Shown one piece after another: positions 1 to 9,000 of a DNA stretch of 34,316 nucleotides. Every line of letters begins with the position of its first letter. The first letter of the stretch is position 1. The notes under the pieces were generated by a model. That model did not search any database and was not told the DNA's origin. It saw only the letters and a program-made list of their open reading frames with translations. This DNA comes from Paracoccaceae bacterium (GTDB lineage: Bacteria > Pseudomonadota > Alphaproteobacteria > Rhodobacterales > Rhodobacteraceae): positions 1 through 34,316 of the forward strand of contig JAUZRU010000108.1 in NCBI GenBank assembly GCA_030950185.1, read 5' to 3'. Made by a program: the position numbers and the translations under genes.

Positions 1-396
1 ATGGTGGCGCCCGGCGTAGAAATCGGTGAACTCGGCAACCGCAAAGGGCATGTGCATGGTAGCATCGGCCTGTTTCACCAGATGGGGTTCGACGCGGGGG
101 CGCGCAGCCGCGCCCTCGGCCAGAAGGGCGGTGAGATCAGCGCGAAAGCGGGCCCAGGCTTCGGGGCCGAGTTCCATGAAATCATTCCAGAAGGGCACGT
201 CGAAAACAGGCTCGTCCGAGGGCCGCAGGATGGCGTGTTCTTCCAGCGCGGTCACGTCCAGGATCATGTCGCCGATGGCCACGCCGCAGCGGGGTTCGCC
301 ATCCGGGACCGAGAACACCCCGCAGGGCAGGTTGTTCAGCGGGAAATCGGTGTTGGGATCGTTCGCGCTGGCAACCCAGCTTTTGCTTAGCGTCAT
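1..396 (-). CDS. fahA: Fumarylacetoacetase, N-terminal part (runs off the left edge)
   Basis: Last enzyme of homogentisate catabolism, hydrolysing fumarylacetoacetate to fumarate and acetoacetate in the cytoplasm. Only the first 132 codons are present; the frame is open to the window edge. Reading leftward from the ATG at 396, the protein begins MTLSKSWVASANDPNTDFPL, which continues into NNLPCGVF. This is the characteristic start of bacterial FahA, with the small N-terminal SH3-like domain that precedes the catalytic fold. The metal-binding and catalytic residues lie beyond the edge. An AGAGG-type ribosome site precedes the start. It is the third gene of a leftward operon, 15 bases after the MBL-fold gene, which follows hmgA. 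The identification is firm; the integrity of the rest of the gene cannot be judged. Confidence 0.93.
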   Translation of the reverse strand, partial: MTLSKSWVASANDPNTDFPLNNLPCGVFSVPDGEPRCGVAIGDMILDVTALEEHAILRPSDEPVFDVPFWNDFMELGPEAWARFRADLTALLAEGAAARPRVEPHLVKQADATMHMPFAVAEFTDFYAGRHH

Positions 397-411
397 GCGC
401 CTGCCTCTTGT

Positions 412-1266
412 TCAGTTCAGCGAAATTTCCATGCCGTCATGGCCCAGATCGACGGGGCCATCGAAATGGGTGCGGGCGGCTGTCAGCCAGTCGGCCTCAG
501 TAAAGCGCGCATCATCGGGCGGCACAAGGTGGTTCAGAACCAACCGCCCCGCCCGGGCGGCGGCGGCGATGCGCCCGGCATCCTCGGCCGTGGTGTGGGA
601 CGCATGCAGGTGGTTGCGCAGCGCATCCCCCAGCCCGGTGCGTTCGACCAGCGCATCCACCGCCTTGGGCAGCATGGCCTCGTGCACGAGGATGTCGGAG
701 CCTTTTGCGAAATCGGCCAGCGGTGGGAAATGGCAGGTGTCGGCCGAAAATGTGATCACATGATTTTCGTTTTCGATTCTGACTGCAAAACAATCTGTTA
801 CCGGAGGATGTTCAACCCGCATGGCAGAAATGGAGAGAGCCGGACTGTCGAGAAACACCCCCTCGGCGATCGGTCTGACCTTTACCAGATCGACCAGCCG
901 CGCGCGGCCCTCGTCGGATTCGCGGATGTTCAGGTCAAAGGACATGGCGCGCAGAAACGCCTGCCAATATGCGTCGGTCCCCGCGGGGCCGAAAACCGTG
1001 ACCTTGCGGGCCAGCCCCGTCGTCCAGGCGGTCAGCAGCAGCGGGCCAAGCTCGAGCAGGTGGTCGGAATGCAGATGTGTGATCACGATCACATCAAGCT
1101 GGCGCAGATCGAAGCCGGCCTCGACCAGACGCAGCGTCACGCCAAGGCCGCAATCGACAATGATGCTGCGCCCCCCCAGCTCCACAAGATTGGCGGTGGG
1201 CATCCGGCCCGGCACGCGGAGCGCGGGGCCTCCCTTGGTTCCCAGCAGGACAATACGGTTGCGCAT
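412..1266 (-). CDS. MBL-fold metallo-hydrolase in the homogentisate operon
   Basis: A 284-residue cytoplasmic metallo-beta-lactamase-fold protein with no signal peptide. The zinc motif HLHSDH is at residues 64-69. A later conserved Asp/His region includes SADTCHFPP, and NHLHASHT supplies a further His. The architecture resembles the RNase Z/arylsulfatase-like branch of the superfamily, but a tRNA-processing role is not implied. It lies 16 bases after hmgA and 15 bases before fahA on the same strand, so it is almost certainly co-transcribed with them. Its place between two steps of ring-cleavage catabolism suggests an accessory hydrolase, for example acting on a lactone or a side product. The substrate cannot be read from the sequence. 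The ATG at 1266 has a GGGAAACGG-like ribosome site. Confidence 0.85.
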   Translation of the reverse strand: MRNRIVLLGTKGGPALRVPGRMPTANLVELGGRSIIVDCGLGVTLRLVEAGFDLRQLDVIVITHLHSDHLLELGPLLLTAWTTGLARKVTVFGPAGTDAYWQAFLRAMSFDLNIRESDEGRARLVDLVKVRPIAEGVFLDSPALSISAMRVEHPPVTDCFAVRIENENHVITFSADTCHFPPLADFAKGSDILVHEAMLPKAVDALVERTGLGDALRNHLHASHTTAEDAGRIAAAARAGRLVLNHLVPPDDARFTEADWLTAARTHFDGPVDLGHDGMEISLN

Positions 1267-1282
1267 GATCCGTTTCCCGCGC

Positions 1283-2632
1283 CTATTTCTCGCCCGGGGT
1301 GCCGTCGAATTTCTTTTCCAGCCCGGCCCAGCAATCGGTGTAGTTGTCCTGCACCGGGGCCTCGAAAGCGGCGAAACGGGTCAGGTGCTGGGGAAAGCGG
1401 GTTTCGAACATGAAGGCCATGGTGTTTTCCAGCTTGACCGGCACCATGGGCTCGGTACTGGCATGTTCAAAGGCCTGGGCGTCGGGGCCGTGGGGCAGCA
1501 TCATGTTGTGCAGGCTCATGCCGCCGGGGACAAAGCCCTCGGGCTTGGCGTCATACTGGCCGGTGATGTTGCCCATGAATTCGGTCATGATGTTGCGGTG
1601 ATACCAGGGCGGTCGGAAGGTGTGCTCGGCCGGCAGCCAGCGATCCTTGAATATGACGAAATCGATATTGGCGGTGCCCGGCTGGCCCGAAGGCGCCGTC
1701 AGCACGGTAAAGATCGAGGGGTCGGGGTGGTCGAACAGGATCGCGCCCACCGGGGAATAGGTACGCAGATCGTATTTGCAGGGGGCATAGTTGCCATGCC
1801 AGGCGACCACATCCAGCGGGCTGTGATCGGTGAAGGTTTCGGAAAACTGCCCGCACCACTTGATGACCACGCGGCTGATGGCGTCGCGATCCTCGAAGGC
1901 GGCGACGGGTGTCTTGAAATCGCGCGGATTGGCCAGGCAGTTGGCCCCGATCGGCCCGCGGTTTGGCAGGGTAAACTGGGCGCCGTAATTTTCGCACACG
2001 AACCCGCGTGCCGGCCCGTCAGGCAGCGTCACGCGATAGACCAGGCCGCGCGGGATGATGGCGATTTCCAGCGGTGCGACGTCAATGATCCCCAGTTCAG
2101 TCCAGAAACGCAGCCTGCCGTCCTGGGGCACGACCATCAGCTCGCTGTCGGCGGAAAAGAAATATTCGTCCTCCATGTCGGCGGTCACAAGGTAGACATG
2201 GCTGGCCATGCCGACCTGGGTGTTCACATCGCCCGCGGTGGTCATGGTGCGCATGCCGGTGATCCAGGTCAGGGCCTCGTCAGTCATGGGGATCGGGTCC
2301 CAGCGGCGCTGCACCAGAGACTGGATTTCAGGGTCGATATCGGGGGCCGAGCGCCAGTAAGGCACCTCGATCCGCCGGAACTGGCCGACATGTTTCACCG
2401 AGGGGCGGATGCGATAGCACCATGTGCGCTGGTTCTCGCCGCGGGGCGCGGTAAAGGCGGTGCCGGACAGCTGTTCGGCATAAAGCCCGTAATTGCATTT
2501 CTGCGGGCTGTTCTGCCCCTGGGGCAGTGCGCCGGGCAGGGCCTCGGTCTCGAAATCATTGCCAAAGCCGGGCATATAGCCGGGCGTGGTTCCGCAGGGC
2601 GTGTCGGCCCGCACCATCTTGCGTTGCGGCAT
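1283..2632 (-). CDS. hmgA: Homogentisate 1,2-dioxygenase
   Basis: Fe(II)-dependent ring-cleaving dioxygenase that turns homogentisate into maleylacetoacetate in tyrosine and phenylalanine breakdown. The 449-residue length is normal for the family. Hallmarks seen are the N-terminal [19 protein letters not shown], and the C-terminal iron site [12 protein letters not shown] followed by HGPD. The ligands fall at His345, Glu351 and His381, with the same spacing as human His335, Glu341 and His371. The start at 2632 is preceded by an excellent AGGGAGG ribosome site. It is the first gene of the leftward hmgA-MBL-fahA operon, and its promoter overlaps a perfect inverted repeat facing a divergent marR gene, so repression by that MarR protein is the likely control. 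Confidence 0.98.
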   Translation of the reverse strand: MPQRKMVRADTPCGTTPGYMPGFGNDFETEALPGALPQGQNSPQKCNYGLYAEQLSGTAFTAPRGENQRTWCYRIRPSVKHVGQFRRIEVPYWRSAPDIDPEIQSLVQRRWDPIPMTDEALTWITGMRTMTTAGDVNTQVGMASHVYLVTADMEDEYFFSADSELMVVPQDGRLRFWTELGIIDVAPLEIAIIPRGLVYRVTLPDGPARGFVCENYGAQFTLPNRGPIGANCLANPRDFKTPVAAFEDRDAISRVVIKWCGQFSETFTDHSPLDVVAWHGNYAPCKYDLRTYSPVGAILFDHPDPSIFTVLTAPSGQPGTANIDFVIFKDRWLPAEHTFRPPWYHRNIMTEFMGNITGQYDAKPEGFVPGGMSLHNMMLPHGPDAQAFEHASTEPMVPVKLENTMAFMFETRFPQHLTRFAAFEAPVQDNYTDCWAGLEKKFDGTPGEK

Positions 2633-2662
2633 GTCTTCCCTCCCTTGATCCGCCGTGCCGCA

Positions 2663-2690
2663 AGTATCGTTGCATTTGCAACGATGTCAA
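2663..2690 (-). promoter_or_regulatory. hmgA promoter with an embedded operator
   Basis: On the minus strand a perfect -35 box TTGACA (2685-2690) and a -10 box GATACT (2663-2668, 4 of 6 to consensus) are separated by 16 bases. The spacer is almost entirely a perfect inverted repeat, ATCGTTGCA-TT-TGCAACGAT (2666-2685). A protein bound there would block RNA polymerase, which fits repression by the adjacent MarR-family regulator. The boxes and the repeat are seen directly; the binding protein is inferred from position. Confidence 0.75.
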
Positions 2691-2707
2691 GATATACCTC
2701 GACAGAA

Positions 2708-2723
2708 CCACCCTGCAGGGTGG
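2708..2723. repeat. 16-base perfect palindrome in the marR-hmgA intergenic region
   Basis: CCACCCTGCAGGGTGG equals its own reverse complement. It lies 22 bases beyond the hmgA operator on the marR side. Just after it, CAACA-TGGTGG-TGTTG (2728-2743) can form another small stem. No T-run follows, so a terminator is unlikely. It could be a second protein site or a leader hairpin for marR. Confidence 0.55.
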
Positions 2724-2850
2724 CGCCAACATGGTGGTGTTGCGGCAACGCATGGGCTGCCCCGCGCGCCCCAGCCGCGGCCATTTCTTGAAACGGGGCC
2801 GGTTTCATGCCCTTATGGCGGTCGTCGCAACTGCAACAAAAGGTTGTTCA

Positions 2851-3282
2851 GTGTCAGATTTCAGGCTTGAGGAATTCCTGCCTTACCAGCTGGCCATACT
2901 TTCCATGAAGGTCAGCGAAGGCTTTGCCCGGATCTACAAGGAAAAATTCGGCATCTCGGTTGCCGAATGGCGTGTGCTCGCCCATCTGTCGCAGGATGAA
3001 AAGGTCAGCATCCGCGAAATCCATTGCCGCGTGAGAATGGACAAGTCCAAGACCAGCCGAGCCGCCGCGCGGCTGGAAAAGGCCGGATATGTGACCAAGC
3101 GCGAGAACCGCTGCGACAGACGCCTTGTCGAGCTGGCCCTGACGGAATCCGGCCGCGCGCTGGTTGACGAAATCGCGCCGCTGGGCATGGAATATCAGGC
3201 CAGGGTTCTGGAAGCCCTCCCCGAGCCCGAGCGCACCGAATTCAGGCAGGCGGTGGTGGCGCTGCTGGAGCAGTTCGAATGA
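2851..3282 (+). CDS. MarR-family transcriptional regulator of the homogentisate genes
   Basis: A 143-residue winged-helix regulator. Helices and recognition segment are visible in FGISVAEWRVLAHLSQDEKV, then the DKSKTSRAAARLEKAGYV recognition helix and the wing around RENRCDRRLVELALTE. The chosen start is the GTG at 2851, with AAAAGG seven bases upstream. The frame is open far upstream and an ATG at 2815 is possible, but that ATG has no well-placed ribosome site. The stop overlaps the maiA start by four bases, so the two genes are translationally coupled. It is divergent from hmgA. MarR proteins in this position usually repress the pathway and are released by an aromatic intermediate; the ligand here is not known. 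A weak half-site TGCAAC at 2832-2837 resembles one operator arm and could allow autoregulation. Confidence 0.9.
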   Translation: MSDFRLEEFLPYQLAILSMKVSEGFARIYKEKFGISVAEWRVLAHLSQDEKVSIREIHCRVRMDKSKTSRAAARLEKAGYVTKRENRCDRRLVELALTESGRALVDEIAPLGMEYQARVLEALPEPERTEFRQAVVALLEQFE

Positions 3283-3908
3283 CGGCAGTCCTGCATGATT
3301 ACTGGCGCAGCTCGGCATCATACAGGCTGCGGATCACGCTGAACCTTTTGGGCATCGATTTTCGTCAGAACCCCGTCGATCTTGTCAAGGGCGAACAGCA
3401 TGGCCCGGCAAACCTTGCCCGCAACCCACAAGGCCTGGTGCCGACGCTGGAAATCGACGGGCAGGTGCTGACGCAGTCATTGGCAATCATCGAATATCTG
3501 AATGAAACCCGCGATGCCGGGCTGTTGCCCCAGGGCGCTCTTGAACGTGCCCGCGTCAGGCGCATATCGCACGCCATCGCCATGGAGATCCATCCCGTCT
3601 GCAACCTGTCGGTCGCGCGCTTTGCCGCTGACCATTCAAATGGCGCGATCAGCATGGAAAGCTGGATGCAGCATTTCATCCCGCAGGGGCTGAGGGGGAT
3701 CGAGGCCATGCTCGACAGCGCCGAGACCGGGAAATTCTGTCACGGCGACGGAATCACCATGGCAGATATCTGTCTGGCCCCGCAGATCTATAACGCACGG
3801 CGCTGGCAGGTCGATCTGTCGCCCTACCCCCGCATCATGTCGGTGATGGAAAACCTTGATACGTACCCGGCCTTCGTTGCGGCACATCCCGACCGGCACA
3901 AGCCCTGA
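3279..3908 (+). CDS. maiA: Maleylacetoacetate isomerase (zeta-class GST)
   Basis: Glutathione-dependent cis-trans isomerase converting maleylacetoacetate to fumarylacetoacetate, the step between HmgA and FahA. The 209 residues show the zeta-class signature RSSASYRLRITLNLLG (residues 10-25), whose serines activate glutathione. NPQGLVPTLEIDG follows, with the cis-Pro, then the QSLAIIEYL motif. The C-terminal helical domain ends with FVAAHPDRHKP. The Cys of the animal SSCSxRVR motif is Ala here, as is common in bacteria. The start overlaps the marR stop by four bases. The gene ends eight bases from the convergent pbpC stop with no obvious terminator between them. Confidence 0.95.
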   Translation: MTAVLHDYWRSSASYRLRITLNLLGIDFRQNPVDLVKGEQHGPANLARNPQGLVPTLEIDGQVLTQSLAIIEYLNETRDAGLLPQGALERARVRRISHAIAMEIHPVCNLSVARFAADHSNGAISMESWMQHFIPQGLRGIEAMLDSAETGKFCHGDGITMADICLAPQIYNARRWQVDLSPYPRIMSVMENLDTYPAFVAAHPDRHKP

Positions 3909-3916
3909 AAACGCGC

Positions 3917-5998
3917 TCAGCGCAGCTCGACCACCCGTCTTGCGGACCGGCCCTTGGCATCAATGACCGAAATCGAAACGAAGCCCCGGCCCGGTGGGGT
4001 GATCTGCACCTGCCGTTCCTGTCCGCCAACGATGACGGGCACGCCATCTGCGATCCAGGTAAAGGGCGGGGTTCCATTGCGCAGCCTGACGACCAGCGGC
4101 ATGGCATCCTCGCCGCCAAGACCCAGATCGACCCGCGCACCATCCGGGGGAAAGGCAAATTCCGGCGCGTCCATGTCAGCGGCAAACAGCTGCCGCGGCC
4201 CCTTGAACCGGCGCAGCGGCGGCGGCAGACGCGAATTCGTCACGGTCAGAACAGAATCCGGCGGCGGTGGCAGACGGTCAAGCCGGGGCTTGAGGCGGCC
4301 AAATGCCTCGAACAGCAGCGGCGCGGCCATTTCGGCCCCCGACAGGCCGGGCACCGAGGCCCCGTCTGGCCGCCCCATCCACACACCGATCACATGGCGG
4401 CCGTCAAAACCGATGGCCCAGGCATCGCGATAGCCATAGGATGTGCCGGTCTTGTAGGCCAGATCGTTTCGCGGGGCCGTCACCGGGCGGGGAACCTGCG
4501 AAAGAATGCTGGCCACCTGCCAGGCGGATTCGCGCGACATCACCGGCTTTGCAAGCGGCGTGGCGTCGGCCAGCCCGACATGGGGCGCGACAGCCCGCCC
4601 TCCACGCGCGATCGCGCCATACAGTGCAACCCGGTCCCGCAATGTCATACCCACCCCCCCCAGCGCGCTGGCCCGCCCAGGCGGCGCCACGCCCGGCAGC
4701 CGCGCATTGACCCCCGCGCGCCGCATCCGCGCCATCAGCCGCGCAGGCCCGACCGCATCAAGCAGCGCGACCGCCGGCAGGTTATAGGAAAACCGCAACG
4801 CATCGCGCAGGCTGACCACCCCGTGAAACCGCTTGTCGAAATTCTGCGGCGCATAGTTGCCAAAGGCCATGGGGCGGTCGTCGAACAGGGTTTCGGGATG
4901 TGCAATACCGTCGTCAAAGGCCAGCCCGTAGATCAACGGCTTGAGCGTCGACCCGGGCGAGCGCACCGCGCGTGTCATGTCGATGAACCCCAGACGGGCG
5001 GCGTCGGTGTAACCAGCCGAGCCCACCGAGGCCAGGACCTCGCCAGTGCCGTGATCCATCACGATCACGGCCGCCGACAGGCCGCTTCCGGCGCGACGGA
5101 CATGCTCGGCCGCCAGGCTTTCAAGGCTTTGCTGCAAATCGCGCCGGATCGTCAGGCGCAGGCGGGCGCGAGCGGGCGCCGCTGCTGTCACGCGATCGGC
5201 GACATGGGGTGCGATCATGGGGAACGGCCGCCGCCGGTCCGGCAGGATTTCTTGCAGGGCGGCCCTGGCCTCGTCACGCGGCAGGGCCCCAGCGCGGGCC
5301 ACCCGCATCAATACCCGGTTTCGTGCAGCCTGCGCTGCCTGCGCGTTACGGTCCGGCCGGCGCGATTCGGGCGCCTGGGGCAAAGCCACCAGCAGCGCGG
5401 CCTGTGCCGCGGTCAGGCGGCGAGGCTCTTTTCCAAACCAGGCCAGCGACGCGGCGCGCACGCCCTCTATATTGCCGCCAAAGGGGGCGAGTTGCAGGTA
5501 AAGCGCCAGTATCTGTTTCTTGGTCAGCCGACGTTCCAGTGCCAGCGCCACGCGGATCTGGCGCAGCTTGCCCCTCAGCCGGCCGGTGCCGCTGTCCTCC
5601 AGCAGTCGCGCCACCTGCATGGTCAGGGTAGAGGCGCCGGAAACCACCCTGCGGTTCCAGACCGCCTGCCATGCCGCCCGTAACATGGCACGGGGATCGA
5701 CGCCGTGATGTCGGTAAAACCGACGATCCTCATAGGCCAGCAGCATCGCAATATAGCGCGGATCAACCTGATCGGCGCTGACCGGCAGGCGCCAGATCCC
5801 GTCATCGACCATATAGGCCCGCAGCAGATGGCCATCGCGATCCTCGACCACCCGCGACATGGGCAGGGAAAGGGGCGGCAGCACGGTTGCCGACACCCAG
5901 CGGTCCAGGCCGCGCAAACCCAGTGCTACACCGGCCAGCAGCACCCCGTTGCACAGCAGGGCGATCAGCAGGATCCGTCTGTTGCGCGCCAGGGCCAC
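3917..5998 (-). CDS. pbpC: Penicillin-binding protein 1C
   Basis: Bifunctional class A murein synthase of 693 residues, anchored by one N-terminal membrane helix (about 8-28) and acting in the periplasm. The glycosyltransferase domain has the catalytic Glu90 in AYEDRRFYRHHGVD and the GASTLTMQVARLL segment. The transpeptidase domain shows S350-T-L-K353, S404-Y-N406 and K516-T-G518. A C-terminal BiPBP_C-type domain (about 600-693) marks the PBP1C subfamily. The start is GTG at 5998, just seven bases after the stop of the alpha-2-macroglobulin gene, so the two are co-transcribed. This pairing is conserved in many proteobacteria. There it is read as trapping of invading proteases at the membrane combined with local cell-wall repair. 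Confidence 0.96.
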   Translation of the reverse strand: MALARNRRILLIALLCNGVLLAGVALGLRGLDRWVSATVLPPLSLPMSRVVEDRDGHLLRAYMVDDGIWRLPVSADQVDPRYIAMLLAYEDRRFYRHHGVDPRAMLRAAWQAVWNRRVVSGASTLTMQVARLLEDSGTGRLRGKLRQIRVALALERRLTKKQILALYLQLAPFGGNIEGVRAASLAWFGKEPRRLTAAQAALLVALPQAPESRRPDRNAQAAQAARNRVLMRVARAGALPRDEARAALQEILPDRRRPFPMIAPHVADRVTAAAPARARLRLTIRRDLQQSLESLAAEHVRRAGSGLSAAVIVMDHGTGEVLASVGSAGYTDAARLGFIDMTRAVRSPGSTLKPLIYGLAFDDGIAHPETLFDDRPMAFGNYAPQNFDKRFHGVVSLRDALRFSYNLPAVALLDAVGPARLMARMRRAGVNARLPGVAPPGRASALGGVGMTLRDRVALYGAIARGGRAVAPHVGLADATPLAKPVMSRESAWQVASILSQVPRPVTAPRNDLAYKTGTSYGYRDAWAIGFDGRHVIGVWMGRPDGASVPGLSGAEMAAPLLFEAFGRLKPRLDRLPPPPDSVLTVTNSRLPPPLRRFKGPRQLFAADMDAPEFAFPPDGARVDLGLGGEDAMPLVVRLRNGTPPFTWIADGVPVIVGGQERQVQITPPGRGFVSISVIDAKGRSARRVVELR

Positions 5999-6005
5999 GG
6001 GGCAC

Positions 6006-9000
6006 TTACCTTTCAGAGATCACGACCTGCCCGGCATCGGTTCTGGCACGGTATTCGGGCCGATACATATCCTCGACGCTTGCGGCGGGATGGTGGAACT
6101 GCCCCGGCGAGATCGCCCGCACGACATAGGCCAGGCGGAACGATTTTTCCTTTGTCCAGTCGACCGCTGCAAGAAACCGGTCGGCACGGAATTCCACATG
6201 CCGCGTCTTGACCGCCTTGCCCAGCCAGTCAAGCGCGCCGATATCGCCCGCGCGCAGCAGATGCGGGTTGTCGATCTCGAATCCGGCGGGAAGCGGGTCG
6301 TTCACCATCAGCCTGGCCTCGATGCGCTGCAACGGCGTGACGGTCAGCACCACCACCATGCGCTGGTTGAGGCGCAGCGTGGAAATGTCCAGCGGCTTGC
6401 CCTCCATGTCGTAATAGCTGCGCTCGATCCTGTAGCCCTTGCCCCCAGCCGGCACCGGCGTCTGGGGAACGCCATAGATCGTCAGCGCCGTCTCGGCCGG
6501 CTTGCCCGAAGTGTTGGTCACGCGCACCACCCTGTCGCCTGCGGTCTGGGCTTCGAGCACCTGCACGACCGGCCCGCCGGCGGGGCGGCCGTTGACAAGA
6601 AACGCATCAGCCGGCGTCTCTTCGATCAAGGCGTTTGCAGCCAGCAGCGACCACATGTTTTCCTGCGTCGAACGCGACCGGCCGGCCAGCGCATCGGGGC
6701 CAAGGCGTGCCGCAAGGGCCTGCTGGTCGATCGCCTCGGATCCGACCTCGACTGCCAGTGCCAGAACCGCCGCCGTGTCACGCAGATCGGTTCCGTAATC
6801 GACCCGCCATAGCGCCTTTTCCGGTGCGTTCCGCCGTTGCTCAAGGAAACGCCCTGCCTTGCGGAACATCGCATCGGCGCGTTTCTGGTCGCCGTAATAG
6901 GCAAGCGCCGCGCCCAGTTGGGCCAGCGCCAGCGGCGTGCCGAACTGGGCAGCCCTGGTGTCGGCATAATATCGCAGATCCCCGATATTGGCGGCGCCCT
7001 CGCGGGCCAGCACCATCAGCGCATAAGCGATCCCCTCGCCGCCCTTCTTGAAGTCGCCAGCATAGTTGACGCTGTTCTGCAGGTTCTGCATCGCCAGCTT
7101 GAAGGCCAGATCGGGCACTTCATACCCCTTGGCGCGGGCGCGGCTGAGGAAGTCGCTGACATAGGCATCAAGCCACAGATCGCCCGAATCCGGCGACCAC
7201 AGCCCGAACGAGCCGCGCGAGGACTGGTTCAAAAGCACCTCGGTGATGGCCTGCCTGACACGGGTCTCGACATTGCGGTGCCCGCTCAGCCCCATCGCAT
7301 TTGCAACCTGGTCGAAATAAAGCAGTGGCAGCGCCTTCGAGGTAATCTGTTCCGTGCAACCGTAAGGATAACGGTCAAGTGCCGCCAGAAGGCCCGGCGT
7401 GTCAAAGCGCGCAATCGGCCCCACGGCCAGCGTCGCGCGGCCGGTTCCCGGACGCAGGCCGTTGAACACGTCGGCCGAAAGCGTCAGCGTCTTGCCATCG
7501 CCCAACGTGACCTGGCTGGAAAAGGCGACCTCGGGATCATTGTCCCTGGTCGGAAGGCTGAGGGTCTTGCTCAGCTTTCTGCCATCGGGGGTGACAAGCT
7601 TGACGGTAATTTCGGGATTCCCCATCGCCGGGGCCACCAGCGGCACGGACAGCCTCACAGGCCGGCCCTTTGCCAGCCGCACCGATGCCGGCAGCGCCGT
7701 CTTGTCCAGATACAACCCGCCCGATGCCGACACGTCCAGCGCGACCTCGCCTTCAGGGCCGGTGGCATGTGCGATTTCCAGCAGAAGGCGGCTTTCGTCG
7801 CCGGGGGCAAGAAACCGTGGCAGGCTGGCCGTCAGCACGATCGGATCACGCACCAGCACATCGGTGCTTGCCTGGCCAACACCTGTTTTCGACCAGACCA
7901 CGGCCATCACCCGGACGGTGCCGTTGAATTCGGGCATCTCGAAACTGGTTTCAACCGTCCCATCCTGCCCCACGGTCAGCGGGCCGCTGAAATAGGCGAC
8001 CAGCTCTTCGGTCGGGGGCGGGCTTTGCAGGCGCTCGGCCAGGGCACCATCGCCGCCCGAGCGCAGCTGCCCCGGATTGCCCTGGGTGCCGTCGATCAGC
8101 CGCCCATACATGTCGCGGATCTGCATTCCCAACCGCCGCTGCCCGAAATAATGCCCATCCGGGTCAGGCACCTGAAACCGTGTCAGGTTGAGGATACCGA
8201 CATCGACCGCGGCGATGGTGGCATAGGCGGTTTCACCCGGGCGCACCCCGTCAACCTTCAGCCGAACGCGCATCGGCCCGCGGGGTGCGGCCTCGGGCGC
8301 GGTGATCAGCCGGGCTTTCAGCCGGTGGTCCTGGGGATCGACCTGCGCCCAGTTCAGCCCGATCGCGCGCGCCGGGTTGTGCCCGGCTTCCATATCCATC
8401 GGGCGGATCACCGTCGCCGTGACATAGGCACCGGCACCCCAATCCTCGGTGACATCAAGATCGACCAGGTTTTCCCCCTTGACGACCTTGACGGTCTTCA
8501 TGTCGATCAGATGGTTCGACATCACCGTGATCAGCGCAACGCCACCGCTGCGCGGCACAAGGCGCAGCCTTGCGGTATCGCCAACCCGGTACTTGTTCTT
8601 GTCCAGACCGATTTCCAGCGCATCAGGCGTGTTCACGCTTGCAGCCGAGGCATACCAGCCCGCACGGAAATCCGTTGACGATATGGTGGGGTTTGCACCC
8701 GTGGTCTCGACCCGCAATTCGTAATGACCCCAATCGACCGGCGCCTCGATCCTGACCGGGCCACGGGTTCCCGCCGCGATCTCGCCCCCGGCCACGCGAA
8801 TGCGGGTGGTGACGGGTTCATAGTTCCACTGGCCGTAGGATTCATACCACTGATAGCGCGTCCTGATCCGGTTGAGGACCCAGCGCGCGGCGGGCATGGC
8901 CTGTTGTTCAAGATCAGGGCCGACCGCGATCACATCAAAGGCCGCGTTGGTGCCTTCGGGCAGATCACCGTCGAACAGCGGATGAATGCCGATCACCATA

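Noticed and set aside
2527-2850. A longer marR frame starting inside hmgA
   Set aside because: The added part is antisense to hmgA and crosses its promoter; the GTG at 2851 has a good ribosome site and the family's normal length.
3909-3930. Small GCGCT-C-AGCGC stem between maiA and pbpC as a terminator
   Set aside because: The loop is one base, there is no T-run and part of it lies inside pbpC.
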